DNA from: Aselliscus stoliczkanus
Taxonomy: Eukaryota; Chordata; Mammalia; Chiroptera; Hipposideridae
Length of the DNA: 64,000 nt
Direction of reading: 5' to 3'
Assembly: GCA_033961575.1 (NCBI GenBank)
Contig: CM066736.1
Span: 11,875,501 to 11,939,500, forward strand
Part shown: piece after piece, positions 10,786-21,889 of the stretch
Position numbering within the stretch: the first letter of the stretch is position 1
Layout of the letters: each line of letters opens with the position of its first letter
The notes under the pieces: generated by a model
Told to the model about the DNA's origin: nothing
Databases searched by the model: none
What the model saw: the letters and a program-made list of their open reading frames with translations, nothing else
Made by a program: the position numbers and the translations under genes

Positions 10786-11457
10786 AACTGATGGTCCCTC
10801 AGCCTCAGCACTGCTGACACTTGGGGCCAGATAATTCTTTGTTGGGAGGGGCTCTCCTGTGTGTTGTAGGATATCAAGCTGCATCTCTGATCTCTACCCA
10901 CTAGATGCCAGCAGCACCCCCTCTTCCCAACTGTGACAATTAAAACTAACTCCAGGGCTGGCCAAGTGGCGTGTTGGTTAGGAGCTGGCTTGGGATGCCA
11001 GCGGCCCCGGTTTGGATCCCACATATGAGGGCCAGTGACACTGCCCTCTGCAGCTAAGATGGTGAACAACAGCTCCACCTGGAGCTGGGCTGCTGTGAGT
11101 CCCCGGGACGGCTTAGCTGCAGCCCCTGCTGCAGTGGGCTGCCATAGGCTACAGTGAGTGGCCAGCAGCCAGCGTGAGCGGCCGGCAGCCAGCGTGAGCT
11201 GCCAAGAGCCGTGGTGAGCGGCCGTCCAAAGGCTGGCAACTGACCTGCCTCATCCGGGAAGAGCACAATGATAATACCAACATGGGCCAGTGAAGCAACG
11301 TCCTCCACAGCTAGACTGAAGAATAAAAGGACAGCAACTTATCTGTTCCCCTCCCCCAATTCCCCAATAAAATCTTTTAAAAAAAAAAAAAACTAACTCT
11401 CAGCATTGCCCACTGTACGCTGCGATGCAAAATCACCCAGATTGAGGACGGACCACT
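10786..11457 (-). mobile_element. MER20 hAT element split by a long SINE
   Basis: The left part (10786-10952) has GGCCAGATAATTCTTTGTTG and CTACCCACTAGATGCCAGCA. The right part (11389-11457) has CAGCATTGCCCACTGTACGC and AAATCACCCAGATTGAGG. Together they form a reverse MER20 broken by the SINE at 10953-11388. Confidence 0.75.
10953..11388 (+). mobile_element. long family A SINE (composite, about 436 bp)
   Basis: The first ~100 bases are a family A head ending AGTGACACTGCCCTCTGCAG. About 250 bases of GC-rich internal sequence follow, with imperfect repeats of GCCAGCAGCCAGCGTGAGCG type near 11160-11225. The 3' tail AATTCCCCAATAAAATCTTT is shared with family B. The target duplication AAAACTAACTC is at 10942-10952 and about 11389-11399. 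A second copy of this arrangement lies in reverse at 60206-60600, so it is a real family and not a chance join. Confidence 0.85.
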
Positions 11458-12094
11458 GGCCAATGGGAGAGACAGATATTAAATGCACTTGATTGTAAGG
11501 AGCCTGAATTCAAACCCAGTTCTCATCCTAAGAAAAAAGGTCCCAGAGTAAGTTGGCTTCCACCTCTCCAGGGGGTTGATCTGGGCAGGACCTTGGCATT
11601 TCAGAGGTATTTGAAAAATCATCTGCAAGTAAGTTATAATATTGAACCCAAGCCCTGAATCTAAGGAGAGCGATGAGTGAATAAAACATAGTGAGGCCCG
11701 ACAGGTAATGACGCCATTTGAATATGGCCTCTTGCTCCAAACCATCAAACCATCACTTCTGTTTTGTTTAAAGGAAAAAAAAATGACTGACAGAAAAATT
11801 GGCAGGTGACATCCAAGGCCTTGAGGGCATCTGGATTTTATTATCCACCTCTCATCTTTTATTTAACAAGGAAATGAGCAAGTTTCTGAGCATTCTGCAG
11901 GGAAGGAAATAACAGAGCGTTCAAATGCATTACTGAGAAAAGTACAAATTAGGGCTGAGCAGGAAACGGGGTCCTGGGTAGATTATGGGGCAGCCTGGGT
12001 GCTTCTACCTCCACACACCCCAGGTGGCCTTGAATGCTGGGGCAGGGGAACCTGATTTCAGAACACAACACAGACAGAAGTGTTTCATGACATT
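11458..12094. other. unassigned non-coding stretch
   Basis: No gene or nameable repeat. Overlapping minus-strand frames at 11479-11748 share no known domain. Confidence 0.4.
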
Positions 12095-12325
12095 TAAAAG
12101 CTTTGGAGTCCCTGGGTTCAAATCTTGAATCTGCCCCTGCAGTCTGTGGGGTTGGGGCTTTGAGCATGTCACTTAACTTTCAGGAGATGCGGCTTCTTCA
12201 TCCAAACCCTGAAAATAATCATACCCAAGGTTGTAAGAATTAAAGGGACTATAGAAAGCTTTTAGCTCAGGGCCTAATATATAGTAGCATAGAATAAATG
12301 ATAAGTATCATTATGCTGATTTTTA
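12095..12325 (-). mobile_element. MIR SINE
   Basis: CATGTCACTTAACTTTCAGG, GGTTGTAAGAATTAAAGGGA and GCTCAGGGCCTAATATATAG follow the MIR reverse complement. Confidence 0.65.
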
Positions 12326-12329
12326 CCAA

Positions 12330-13110
12330 ATGCTAGTTCTGTCCCCTGCCTACCCTCCCAGAGCCATGTCACATCTTCTCACTCACCACACTTCATCCAT
12401 GCCAACCTTTCTTTTTTTTTTAATATATTTTTATTATTATTATTGGGGAATTGAACAGTGTGGGGAATTGGGGAAGGGGAACACTGTTTTTCCAGGACCC
12501 ATCAGCTCCAAGTCAAGTTGTTGTCCTTCAATCTTAGTTGTGGAGGGCGCAAGCTCAGCTCCAAGTCCAGCAGCCACTTTTAATCTTAGTTGCAGGGGGG
12601 CGGGGGAGGGGGCATAGTCCACCATTCCATGTGGGAGTCTAACCAGCAACCTTGTTGTTAAGAGCATGCACTTTCATCCGGCCGCCTGTTGGCAGCTCAG
12701 CAGCAGCTCAGCTCGTGCACAGCTCACTGGCCCATGTGGGAATAGAACCAACAACCCTGTTGCTCAGAGCTCGTGCTCTAACCAACTGAGCCACCTGGCC
12801 GGCCCCATGCCAATCTTCTTCCCATGAACATATTAAAACTGTCCCTGCCTCAAGACCTTTGCATGTGCTGTCCCTTCTGTGTAGAACAGTTTTCACTCCA
12901 TTCTCCACTTGGCTAATGACTACATACCCCTTAGAGCTTGTCTTAAATGTCACTCAATCAGAGACACTTTCCCCAACTGTCTCGTCTAAGTCATATCCTC
13001 CCAGCTGCATCCCTTGCTGTGACTTCCTATCCCTTATCACAGTTTTATGATCTGTTTAATCCTTTGTGCAATTATCTGTTTAAAGAATATCGCTGCCTCT
13101 ACATTCCAAG
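12330..13110 (+). mobile_element. L2 LINE 3' part split by a SINE
   Basis: TCTGTCCCCTGCCTACCCTC before the SINE. After it come CTGCCTCAAGACCTTTGCAT, GTGCTGTCCCTTCTGTGTAG and a CATTCCAAGAGGGCAGTGAC segment, in L2 order. Confidence 0.65.
12413..12804 (-). mobile_element. family B SINE (Rhin-like), inserted in L2
   Basis: From left to right: oligo-T, TTGGGGAATTGGGGAAGGGG, GTTTTTCCAGGACCCATCAG, two tRNA-like modules, and an end at CTGAGCCACCTGGCCGGCC. The target duplication CCATGCCAACCTTTCTT (12397) is matched with two changes near 12805. The open frame at 12330-12617 is within it. Confidence 0.88.
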
Positions 13111-13184
13111 AGGGCAGTGACATGAGTTGGCTAACAAGCTCGCCATCAAATAAACAAAATCATTCCAAAATGTCCCAAGAGTTA

Positions 13185-13560
13185 TGAAAGAAACACACAG
13201 GGTGCTGAGACTGAGGATGATGGGGGAGTCAGGAAGGACTATCTGAGCAGCTGAAACTGAGGCTGGAAGGATTAGAAGGAGTCAGGCATGCAAAGAGTGG
13301 GAGTGGAGATGAAGAAGGTATTCCAGAGAGAAAGAAAGCATGTGCAAAGGCCCTGAGGTAGGAAGTGCTTACATGCTCCAGGAACTCATTGAAGGCCCAT
13401 GTGACCAGAGCTCTCTGGAGAATGGCTTGAAGAAGGGCAGCCATGGCTGTGGGCAGTCACAGTCAGCCAATGGCGATGCCAGTGAGAATATTCACATGAA
13501 GGGTAGATGGAATCAGACAGATTTCAGAGGTGGGGTTGACAGGCCTTGCTGATGACTATT
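13185..13560 (-). mobile_element. L2 LINE fragment, reverse
   Basis: CATGTGCAAAGGCCCTGAGG is the complement of the L2 CTCAGGGCCTTTGCA landmark, flanked by GTATTCCAGAGAGAAAGAAA and GGATTAGAAGGAGTCAGGC. Confidence 0.65.
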
Positions 13561-14424
13561 GTGTTGTGATCCTTCCTATGAAGACAGAAGTCTAGGATGG
13601 AGAGACCTATGGATCATACAGATCAGAAACTCGGGGGACTTGGGCTAGACCTCTTGCCTTTCTTTTTCTTGGCAGGATCTTCCTGAAATTCTCCACGGTT
13701 CTCTCTATTCATCATCACCTTAAGCAGAGATGCCCTCTGCTACCTCCCTTAATATACAAACCAGGGGGCAGTCCTGTGGTTAGGAAAGTGTGAGGACCCT
13801 CTTGTGGTTGGGTGTGTGCCATGACTTGGCCCAGGGGCACCGGGATCAAGGAGACACAAGTAACCCACACCCTTTCTCTGCTTTCCCCACAACCATCTGT
13901 GCACGGGGCAGCCAGAGCTCAACTCAGGGCGAGGATTTATCTCCATGTACGCTTAGGCGGGAGGCACCTAAGATCCAGGTTTGAATTACCCCCATCAACC
14001 CTTCCAGGCCCAGAAAGGGGCTCCCAGCGGGCTCCTAAAGGTCTCATCCCCATGTCCACCATGACCCGACCTCTCGATCCTCATGCTCTTTAGCAAGAGG
14101 TGACAGGTCAGGAAGAAGCCCAAGGCACCTTCCTTAATTCCCCAGCAGCAAAAACTCATCTCCACTAACAACAAGACGCTCCCAAGCTCCTCTCCAGGAG
14201 ACGCCTCTGCCTTGGGAGGTGAGAGCAACTCTTCCCAAGAAAGGATGAAGTCTGGGGACAGCATCTCAGAGCAGGGCTGGGGAGATGGGAAATGAGGAGG
14301 AGCCATGAAGGCCATGCCCAGGAACACGGGTGAGAACGGCCAGCAAGGCCCTCATAAATACCACGGGCTGGAGGCCGAGGAAGAGGCTGCCCAGCAACAT
14401 GAACACAGCCACCGGCTCCCGCCT
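13561..14424. other. unassigned non-coding stretch
   Basis: No gene or clear repeat. Moderate GC content, with short overlapping frames on both strands. Confidence 0.4.
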
Positions 14425-14530
14425 GGGCCTCATTCCCTCCATCTGTGAAATGGGGCAATGAGCTGGGTCTCTACCTCCCAGAGTGCTTATACAGGAGTAA
14501 ATGACAAAATGCTGTTAAAGGGCCCAACAG
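14425..14530 (-). mobile_element. MIR-type SINE fragment
   Basis: GCCTCATTCCCTCCATCTGT then GAAATGGGGCAATGA matches the reverse MIR core. Confidence 0.6.
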
Positions 14531-14554
14531 AGCACCTGTCACAGGGGAAGGAAT

Positions 14555-14806
14555 TCTGCCTCCAGGCTGCCTCCGGACTCCAGATGACAATATCAGCTCC
14601 TGCCGGAATTTCCAGCCTGCTGGCCTGCCTCGAAGATTTTGGACTTGCCAGCCCCCCAACAATTGCAGGAGTCAATTCTTTAATCTCTAGGTAGAGATAC
14701 AGATGATATAGAGATACAGATAGAAAGAAATAGATGTATACGAGTAGAGACAGACGCACACAACCTGTTGGTTCTGTCTCTCTGGCGAACCCTGACTAAT
14801 ACAGAT
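14555..14806 (+). mobile_element. ERVL-type LTR 3' portion
   Basis: Contains GGCCTGCCTCGAAGATTTTG, GACTTGCCAGCCCCCCAACA and GTTGGTTCTGTCTCTCTGGC, ending GAACCCTGACTAATACAG. The order is typical of a mammalian ERVL/MaLR LTR end; the subfamily is not fixed. A (GATA)-like stretch at 14695-14730 replaces the usual simple-repeat spacer. Confidence 0.6.
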
Positions 14807-15904
14807 TTGGGCACGTTAGCTACTTTTCTCCAAAAGGATGCAAAGGAAAGGGTTAAGAGCAATTTTGAGGACTAAAATTGGGGCTGGGAAGACTAGGGCT
14901 CTTTTATTGTTTCACTCTAAGTAGTTTTGTATCATATGTATTTTACACCAGCCCAGATTACCTTTATCATTTAACACATTTTTTGCGGGAAACGAGTAAA
15001 CTCATCATATAGCTTTTTATGCCCGCTTACAAAGTGTTAAAAGAGGGGGACAAGGAACAGAAAGAGGGAAGGAGGGCGCACAGGACACAGAAAGTCCATC
15101 CAGCCTTCACAATCATCCCTCTGCCCTCTCTTCCTTCCCACTTTCTGTACCCCCCGATGAGCAGGTGCCAGCCATAGGGCTGCGAAGTGAGAGGTGAGGT
15201 GGCTGCTCCCCGGGGGTGAGGCACAACGGCACATCGCTCCCAGAGGCTGACTCTGTTTCAACCGCCTGGGCTCCCTGGATGCGAGCACCCCATTGCTTCT
15301 AAGTCAGAATTAAACGAGTTCGGCTCAGCATTACTTGTGACGTGTGGGGGCTGGGAGGGCATACTAGCCCCCAATATTTTACTTCCTCCTTTTGGTGTTC
15401 ATCTAAGAGGTTGGACAAAAGGAGAGAAAGATTCCTTCCTGACTTGGGGGCAGACGCAGGAAAGCAGCAGCTCTTCCCAAGTCGGCTCGTTAAATATTCA
15501 TCCAAACGCCTGTTACCAGGGGGGCAGGGGGATGCGCAGATTTAAGGTTCCAATCTCACTGATCTATTATTCTTTTTGGAGCCGCAGGTGGAACTCTTTC
15601 ATGCAACAGCAAATTATAAACCCGCAGCATTCTTTGAAGGGAACTTGAAGTAGTCAAGTGCAACTTTTTTCTTCAGCCCAACATGTGCCCCTCCTATGTT
15701 GAAATTCCTGAAGAAATGCAAGGAGCAGGCGGCAACCTGGAGGGCAGCATGCACCCATTTTCCCTAGGGATCAGTTGGGGTGGGGATGGGGGGCAATTCT
15801 CAGGGCCTGGGGAGAGCGAGGAGGAGGGGAGAGGGGCAGCTGGGTAGCAGGGAGAGAAAGAAATCAACACGCGCAGAGTCTGCCTTGTGACATGATCCCA
15901 TTTC
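14807..15904. other. unique non-coding DNA, possibly conserved in part
   Basis: No gene. The part from about 15390 to 15700 has no repeat signature and includes GTCGGCTCGTTAAATATTCA and GCAAATTATAAACCCGCAGC. The motif density suggests an intronic regulatory element, but without an alignment this is only a guess. Confidence 0.35.
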
Positions 15905-16025
15905 ATCTCTGCAACAACCTTTGAAACAGCAATTATGCTCCGAGAGGTTAAGTGACTTGCCCAAGGTCACACAGCTAGCACAGCACACCTTGGGGATTTG
16001 AATCCAGTCTGTCTTATCTCTAAGC
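15905..16025 (+). mobile_element. MIR SINE fragment
   Basis: GAGAGGTTAAGTGACTTGCC followed by CAAGGTCACACAGCTAGCAC is a strong MIR core. Confidence 0.85.
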
Positions 16026-16072
16026 CCTGTGTCCTGTAGCAGCTACCTCCTGCCACACACTGACATGGACAT

Positions 16073-16268
16073 CCGATGGGTCCCCCTGTCACCAAAAATC
16101 AGTTGGGGACAGTTTTGCCCTGTCAGGAGACATCTTTGGTTGTTTACAACTTGAGGAGGTGGTTGCTACTGGCATCTAGTGGGTAGAGACCAAGGAAGCT
16201 GTTCAACACCTTCCAATGTCCAGGGAAGTCCCCCACAAAGAACCACATGGCCCCAAATAGTGTCGGGG
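16073..16268 (+). mobile_element. MER20 hAT element
   Basis: GGGGACAGTTTTGCCCTGTC, AGGAGACATCTTTGGTTGTT, GCTACTGGCATCTAGTGGGT and CACATGGCCCCAAATAGTGT follow MER20 in order. Confidence 0.85.
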
Positions 16269-16938
16269 AAGGCATTATTGGGAGGGCATCTCAATCACCC
16301 CCATGTAGTTGGGCTTCTGGCTTTCACCCTGGGACTCTAGAAATTCCACCCAGTGCTCTTCTATTTTGCCAGCCGCCCAGGAAAAACTCACCTGGTAGTG
16401 AGCAGGTATTGGGGGAATTCTTGCCTCCCCGGCGTTGCCCCTGGATACATAAATTCTCATCTAAATTCACGCTCACGCTCACAATTTCACGGTGGCGGGA
16501 GCAGTACAACTTTCTCATTAAGGGGCGCAATCTAAGTTTCTCTCCACTGAGAGCAGGATGAATCTGTGCTCCCTTGAAATGAAGCGCGGCCATAATTAAC
16601 GCTAATGAAACCCTAAGTCGGCCACTCGCCAGTGCACAGGGATCACTGCTGCAGGGTCTGTGAGCTACAGGCCACCCAATCCTACCCCCACCCCCATGCA
16701 ATTAAAAGACAACATGCAGGAAAAAGTGTGGGATCCAAAGGGGAACTCCATCCCCCATTTCAGCTGCTAGGGAACATGGAAGGTCCTCAGCAGCGCTGGA
16801 CATGGAGCTCCAAGAAGGGCTTGGGAGGACATTTACCCCTGAGACTAACTACTGGGGCAGGCAAGGGACAGCCTCCTCTCACTTATCCCCACAATTGTTT
16901 GAAGAAGCTAATGTTATTGTGGTCCCCATTTTATAGAT
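16269..16938. other. unique non-coding DNA with homeobox-like motifs
   Basis: No gene. At 16480-16640 the sequence is repeat-free with CpGs next to AT-rich cores (GCGCGGCCATAATTAACGCT, TAATGAAACCC). It is a candidate conserved intronic element. Confidence 0.35.
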
Positions 16939-17064
16939 CAGAGGTCAGCAAACTTTTTCAGTAAAGGGCTAGATAGCAAATATTTTAGGCTTTGTAGGCT
17001 GCAGCTCTTCGCCTCTACCATTTTAGCACAAAAGCAGCCATAGACAAGACGTAAAGAATGCACC
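16939..17064 (+). mobile_element. hAT-type element, 5' part
   Basis: AGAGGTCAGCAAACTTTTTC, AGTAAAGGGCTAGATAGCAA, ATATTTTAGGCTTTGTAGGC and AAAGCAGCCATAGACAAGAC. Truncated at a (TCCA)n repeat. Confidence 0.8.
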
Positions 17065-17068
17065 CTTC

Positions 17069-17099
17069 TATCCATCCATCCATCCATCCATCCATCCAT
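17069..17099. repeat. (TCCA)n microsatellite
   Basis: About seven perfect TCCA units. Confidence 0.95.
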
Positions 17100-17129
17100 G
17101 CAATAAACATTCACTGACAATCTACAATG

Positions 17130-17580
17130 TCAGGCACTTTGGATATCAAGGCAAATGAATCTCCTCCAAGCCATTCTCCAGATCTCTCTGGCTTAATGTC
17201 CCGGAACATGCTGATGAATTCCTGCCTCAGGGCCTTTGCATATGTCCTCTCTCCCCATAGAATACCCTTGTCCACCACCACCCTCAACTCTCCATATAGC
17301 TGTCTCTATAATCCTTCTGATCTCAGCTTCAGGTGCCCTGAGAGGCTATTCTAACCACCCTAGCATTCTCCATCTCTGCACCCTGTGTGTTTCTTTAGAG
17401 AACCTGGGACACTGAAATGATTTTATTTATTTCATGGCAAATTTATTTTGTCAGCCTCCCCCACCCATTAGATTATGAATTCCATGAAGGTAGGGATCAA
17501 TTCTTTCTCATTTGCCATGAAATCCTCAGCATCTGGCACATAACAGATGCTCCAGAAATAGTTATTGAACTGAATTAGTG
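17130..17580 (+). mobile_element. L2 LINE 3' end
   Basis: CCTGCCTCAGGGCCTTTGCA at about 17220, TTAGATTATGAATTCCATGA, GCATCTGGCACATAACAGAT and AATAGTTATTGAACTGAATTA are all L2 3' landmarks. Confidence 0.85.
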
Positions 17581-17647
17581 GATTTTAATCCAGAAAAGTT
17601 GGTTCGAAAGTATGGCCTCCACTCATTACATGAAGCACAGTCCAGGC

Positions 17648-17965
17648 TGTGCCATCCAATATGGCGGCCATTGGCCACATATGGCTAGTAAGTACCACAA
17701 CCGTGGCTAGTCTGAATGGTGGTATGCTGTAAGTACACAATACCTGCCCAATTTTGAAGACTTCATACAGAAAAAAAATACCATAAAATACCTCATGTTT
17801 TTATATTCATTATATGTTGGAATGATGTTTTGGATTTACTGGGTAAATGAATGATTAAAATCATCTGTTTCTTCCTACTTTTTAAAATACGGCTACTAAA
17901 GTTTTTAGCGTTACCTATATGGTTTGCACTGTATGTCTACTGAGTAGCACTGGTCTGAAACTTCC
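17648..17965 (+). mobile_element. hAT-type element with CCAATATGG termini
   Basis: CTGTGCCATCCAATATGGCG at the left. The interior has TGGATTTACTGGGTAAATGA and TACTTTTTAAAATACGGCTA. The same family is at 21188-21355, 40612-40960 and about 55746-55835. The family name is uncertain. Confidence 0.65.
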
Positions 17966-19869
17966 CCAATTCTAATGCCCAGACTTCTCACTAGTTAGCT
18001 CTATGACGCTGGTCCAGTCAATTAACCTCAAAAGGTCTTGAAGCTTCTTTATGCAACAAATGAATATAAAAATTAGTGACCTGCCAACCACATGGGTTGT
18101 GGTGTGGCTCAAATGAAATGAAAGTGCCCTCAAGAAAGGAGATTTGCTTTTCCCTCTGGGCTGGAGACATTGAGTTGGAGAAAGCAAGCCACCACCAAAA
18201 AAACAAAGCTATTGTAGAGAAAGAATCAAGACAGAGTCCCTTCAACATTGCTTAAGCACCTAGATCAAGCTATACTTGAAGCTAGTCATCTCTCTGAACT
18301 TTGCAGTCACAAAAGCCAACAAATACGTTTTTGTGGGAAAAGCCAGTTTGAGATTTAATCATTTGCAACCAAAAGAACAATGTCTAATGCAAGAAGAGGT
18401 CAAGTACAGTGCATTTTAAAAGAAATTTACTTTTGTGACTTTTAATGCAGTAAATTCACCTGGGTTCACAGAATAGTGTCTAGAGGTGCTGTTAAGAATC
18501 TCTGATAACTAGATTTTGAATTAAATATAAACAGATGCATCTAAAGTTACTGGGAATGCACGGAGGTTCATGAGATGTACACCTTTCCTGGGACCATTTT
18601 CCTAAAACCCGATTATTCGTGGTCTATGGAAAGAAAGATGCTGCTCAGCAAAACTAAACTTCAAACATGTCCCTCCAGGGAAAATAACTCAGAATTAGAT
18701 GGATGGGGCTTTAAAATAATGTGGGCTTCAGGGTTTTATACTTGTTACTTAAGAGAAACCGCTTTTCAGAATGCAACCACCTTCAATGTCGGGAAACCTC
18801 CACCTTCACCCTGAAAGTCCCACCCTGGATCACCTTGTCGACCAGCCCACGAGGTTGGTGAGTGAGGGGCTCCTGAGCAGATGGGAAAACTGAGGTCACA
18901 CATGCCCAGTCAGAATGAAGTGTATGAACTTCAAAGTCCAGCTTTGCCCTCCAAGCCAGGCTCCCTGCCATGAAGACTAATGAGATGATAACCATCAAAG
19001 GCCTGGAGGTAGTTAAAACGAAACAGCCACCCAAATACCTGAGACTATTTTTAGGCTCTTCTGCATGGGGCTTGAATACATATGCCAACAGAAGCCCTGG
19101 CAAAGCATGGCAGGGTGTCACAATCTCCTGAAAAGAGAAGTCTTCTAACCTCCCGACCAAATGCCATGCCATGGACCCAGAGGGCTTTCTATTTTGGTGG
19201 ACTTCAAGGAAAACATTTATTAAATGGGTTTGCAGGGTTTAAATTTGTGATGCAACGTGGTGACCTGTGAAGTAACATCTGGACAGCAGACAAATTGCAT
19301 CTGGCTTGTAGAGGCTTAAACTTGGATTGAGATATTTCACATTAAACATTCGATACCTCTGGCTTCTCTTGATAAATTGAAACAAGTCAGGGCTTACCTT
19401 CTGCATGGCAATAGTCAGCTGGAGATGAGGAATGGCTGATTTCTGCAGATGGAGTGTGGGCTGGCCTGTTTGTCCCACTCTCCACCATGCCCTTTAGTCT
19501 CCTTGAGACTAAAGCAGAATGTTGACAGCCACTGATCATCTTATACGAGACCCTCTGTGTCCATCGGAGTTTCCTGCCTGGCCCTATTAAGAACTGGAGT
19601 TTGCAAGCTCTGTAAAATATACATAAATGAACTACCCAGTACATTGTCTAGGTAAAAATCAAACAAGCAAGGAGGTAATATAAGAGGATGCATCGAAGGT
19701 CCCTTCTAACTTTGGCTTTATATGATTATATGAATAGGCAGGGTCAGAGAATATGAGAAATGGAAAGAAAAGATGTGTGTATGCAATACAGGTGAAATGT
19801 AGAGGTGTTGACTAGAGAACCCCTTTAGGTACCATTCAGCCATCAGACCTGCAATGACTGTTGGGGGGG
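17966..19869. other. unique non-coding stretch
   Basis: About 1.9 kb without a nameable repeat. The short frames on both strands (up to 129 aa at 18783-19172, minus) have no recognisable domain, and none is supported by splice sites. Confidence 0.4.
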
Positions 19870-20277
19870 ATGGGGGACTAATTTAAGTTCTGACAAAGAG
19901 TTAAGAGGTTTGTAAATTCAATCCCACTTTCCACTTCTGGGAAAATGACTCCAAAGGGAAGAAATCATCAAAAGCTAGGAGTCAGTTATATGCACCAAGA
20001 TGCTCACAGCAGTGCTATTTGTAACATCAAAGATCTGGAAGTAATGGAAATCTCCAACTAAAAGAGGAATCTAAAGAACCATGGGCATTAACACAATGCA
20101 ATATTATGTGCCGATTAAAAATGGAAATTCTAGTCAAAGTAGAGATTTGGGGAAATACTTACAGTAAATGGACATATACATGAATGTAGACAAGAAAAGG
20201 AAGGTTGTATATGTCCATATTTGTAGATAAGCCTAGAAGGTTATAGTCAGAATGATACTATTAATAATAACAGTGTA
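19870..20277 (+). mobile_element. L1/HAL1-like LINE fragment
   Basis: ACCAAGATGCTCACAGCAGT, GCTATTTGTAACATCAAAGA, CTGGAAGTAATGGAAATCTC and AATGCAATATTATGTGCCGA. This is the order of the end of ORF2 in old L1 elements. No intact frame. Confidence 0.7.
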
Positions 20278-20669
20278 GGGCCAGCCGAGTGGCTCAAGTT
20301 GGTTAAGAGCGTGAGCTCTGAGCAACAGGGTGGCTGGTTCGATTCCCACATGGGCCAGTGAGCTGCGCTCAAGCTGAGTGGCTGCTGAGCTGCCAACAGG
20401 TGGCAGGATGGCTCAGCTGGTGAGAGCACGTGCTCCTAACAACAAGGTTTCCGGTTTGACTTCCCCATGGGATGGTGGGCTGCACCTACCAGCAAGATTG
20501 AACACGTCACCTTGAGCTGAGCAGCCACAAGCTGCCAACGGGTGGTCAGATGGCAATTGGACTTGGAGCTGAGCTAGCTGTGCCCTCCACAACAAAGACT
20601 AAAGGACAACAACTTGACTGTTCCCCTTCCCCAATTCCCCAACACTGTTCCCCTTCCCCAATAAAATCT

Positions 20670-20706
<37 letters not shown>

Positions 20707-20710
20707 CAAC
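20278..20710 (+). mobile_element. family B SINE with TSD
   Basis: Begins GGGCCAGCCGAGTGGCTCAA, has B-box GGCTGGTTCGATTCCC, a second module (ATGGCTCAGCTGGTGAGAGC), a third GATTGAACACG segment, and the terminal CCCCAATAAAATCTTTAATAAT. The target duplication AACAGTGTA is at about 20269-20277 and 20711-20719. The A-rich tail has become an (AAT)n repeat. Confidence 0.88.
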
Positions 20711-20714
20711 AACA
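20671..20714. repeat. (AAT)n/(AAC)n microsatellite in SINE tail
   Basis: About eleven AAT units followed by four AAC units. Confidence 0.95.
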
Positions 20715-20719
20715 GTGTA

Positions 20720-21187
20720 ATGGGATAACAGTAGGATTTCTCCTATTATCCCAGCACTATGGTTAAAGCCCAAAGCTAAACACAAAAGACACAACTCCAC
20801 TTGCTAAAGAGAGCTGCTCATGAGCCAAAGTTGGGGCCAGCCTCCTTCCCACCAGGGTGACAAAGAGGGGGCAGAGTCAGCCTCCCATCCCAGTGATCAC
20901 TGCCACTTCCTCCCAGTCTATGGAAGAAGAAAGGGATGGTTTGAGTTTGGGTCTTTGATCTTGTATGGATATAGGATTCACAAAGAGAACGCATCCTGTT
21001 TCCCAGAGGTGCCTGCAAGACAGAGAGACTGGCACCTTGTTTCCTAGCTAGAGGCCTACTGAAATCTTGAGGCTACTACATGCTGCCACCATCCAAGCTT
21101 CTTAGAAGAGATTAACATGGGTGCCTGTAAGACAGAGGACCAGCAATGCCCAAAGGAACGTTCTGTGACAATGGAAATGTTCTCTTT
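20720..21187. other. unassigned non-coding stretch
   Basis: No gene. The first ~40 bases probably continue the L1-like fragment; the rest is not recognised. Confidence 0.4.
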
Positions 21188-21355
21188 CTGTGCTGTGCAA
21201 TATGGCAGCCGCCAGCCACCTAGGGTTACTGAGCACTTGAAAAGTGGTTAGTGCAAACCGAGGAACTGAAAGATTCATTGCATTTCATTTTAATTAATCT
21301 TACTCTAAATAATTGCCACCTGTGACGAATGACTACCATATTGGACAGTACAGGT
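21188..21355 (+). mobile_element. hAT-type MITE with inverted ends
   Basis: The left end CTGTGCAATATGGCAGCC and the right end GACTACCATATTGGACAGTA are inverted repeats. GAGCACTTGAAAAGTGGTTA lies inside. About 168 bp long. Confidence 0.75.
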
Positions 21356-21889
21356 CTAGAAATTTCCATAGGTGGGAGATCCCTATCATATCTGAACAGC
21401 TGGATGTGGTGATGAGCATGGGAAAGAAATGGGGATATTTTCCACTCAATCCCAGATCTCGACCTTCTCAGGGCCTGTAAGGACCCCAGTGTTTCCATGA
21501 CTCCAGGGGAAGGAGCAAGGAGGTGACCAGGGTGGCATCTATCTATGTCTAGGTGGCCACGAGGGAAGGGGCCGAAGGCAGTGCTACTTAAAGGTCCAAT
21601 GAGGTCCTCTAAGAAGGGCTGTTCTCAGTGCCAGCAGAGGCTGTCAGGATGAACCTGACAACAAGCCATGAAAAGCACGCTCACCATTTACAGGGAAACC
21701 ACTCACAACAGAAGATTCAGACCAAACAAGGGCATTTCCACAGAAGCCTAGTCTGGTTGAAGTTTTATCAGCCCAAAGTGAATGAATCTGGCTAAGTTGT
21801 CAGTGACGGTGGGAAAGGTGACATTCAAAATACGTCCGTTACAGCAAAAACAAACTGCCTCCTTCAATGAGTTTAGCTTTTCAACAACC
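21356..21889. other. unassigned non-coding stretch
   Basis: No gene or clear repeat recognised. Confidence 0.4.
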
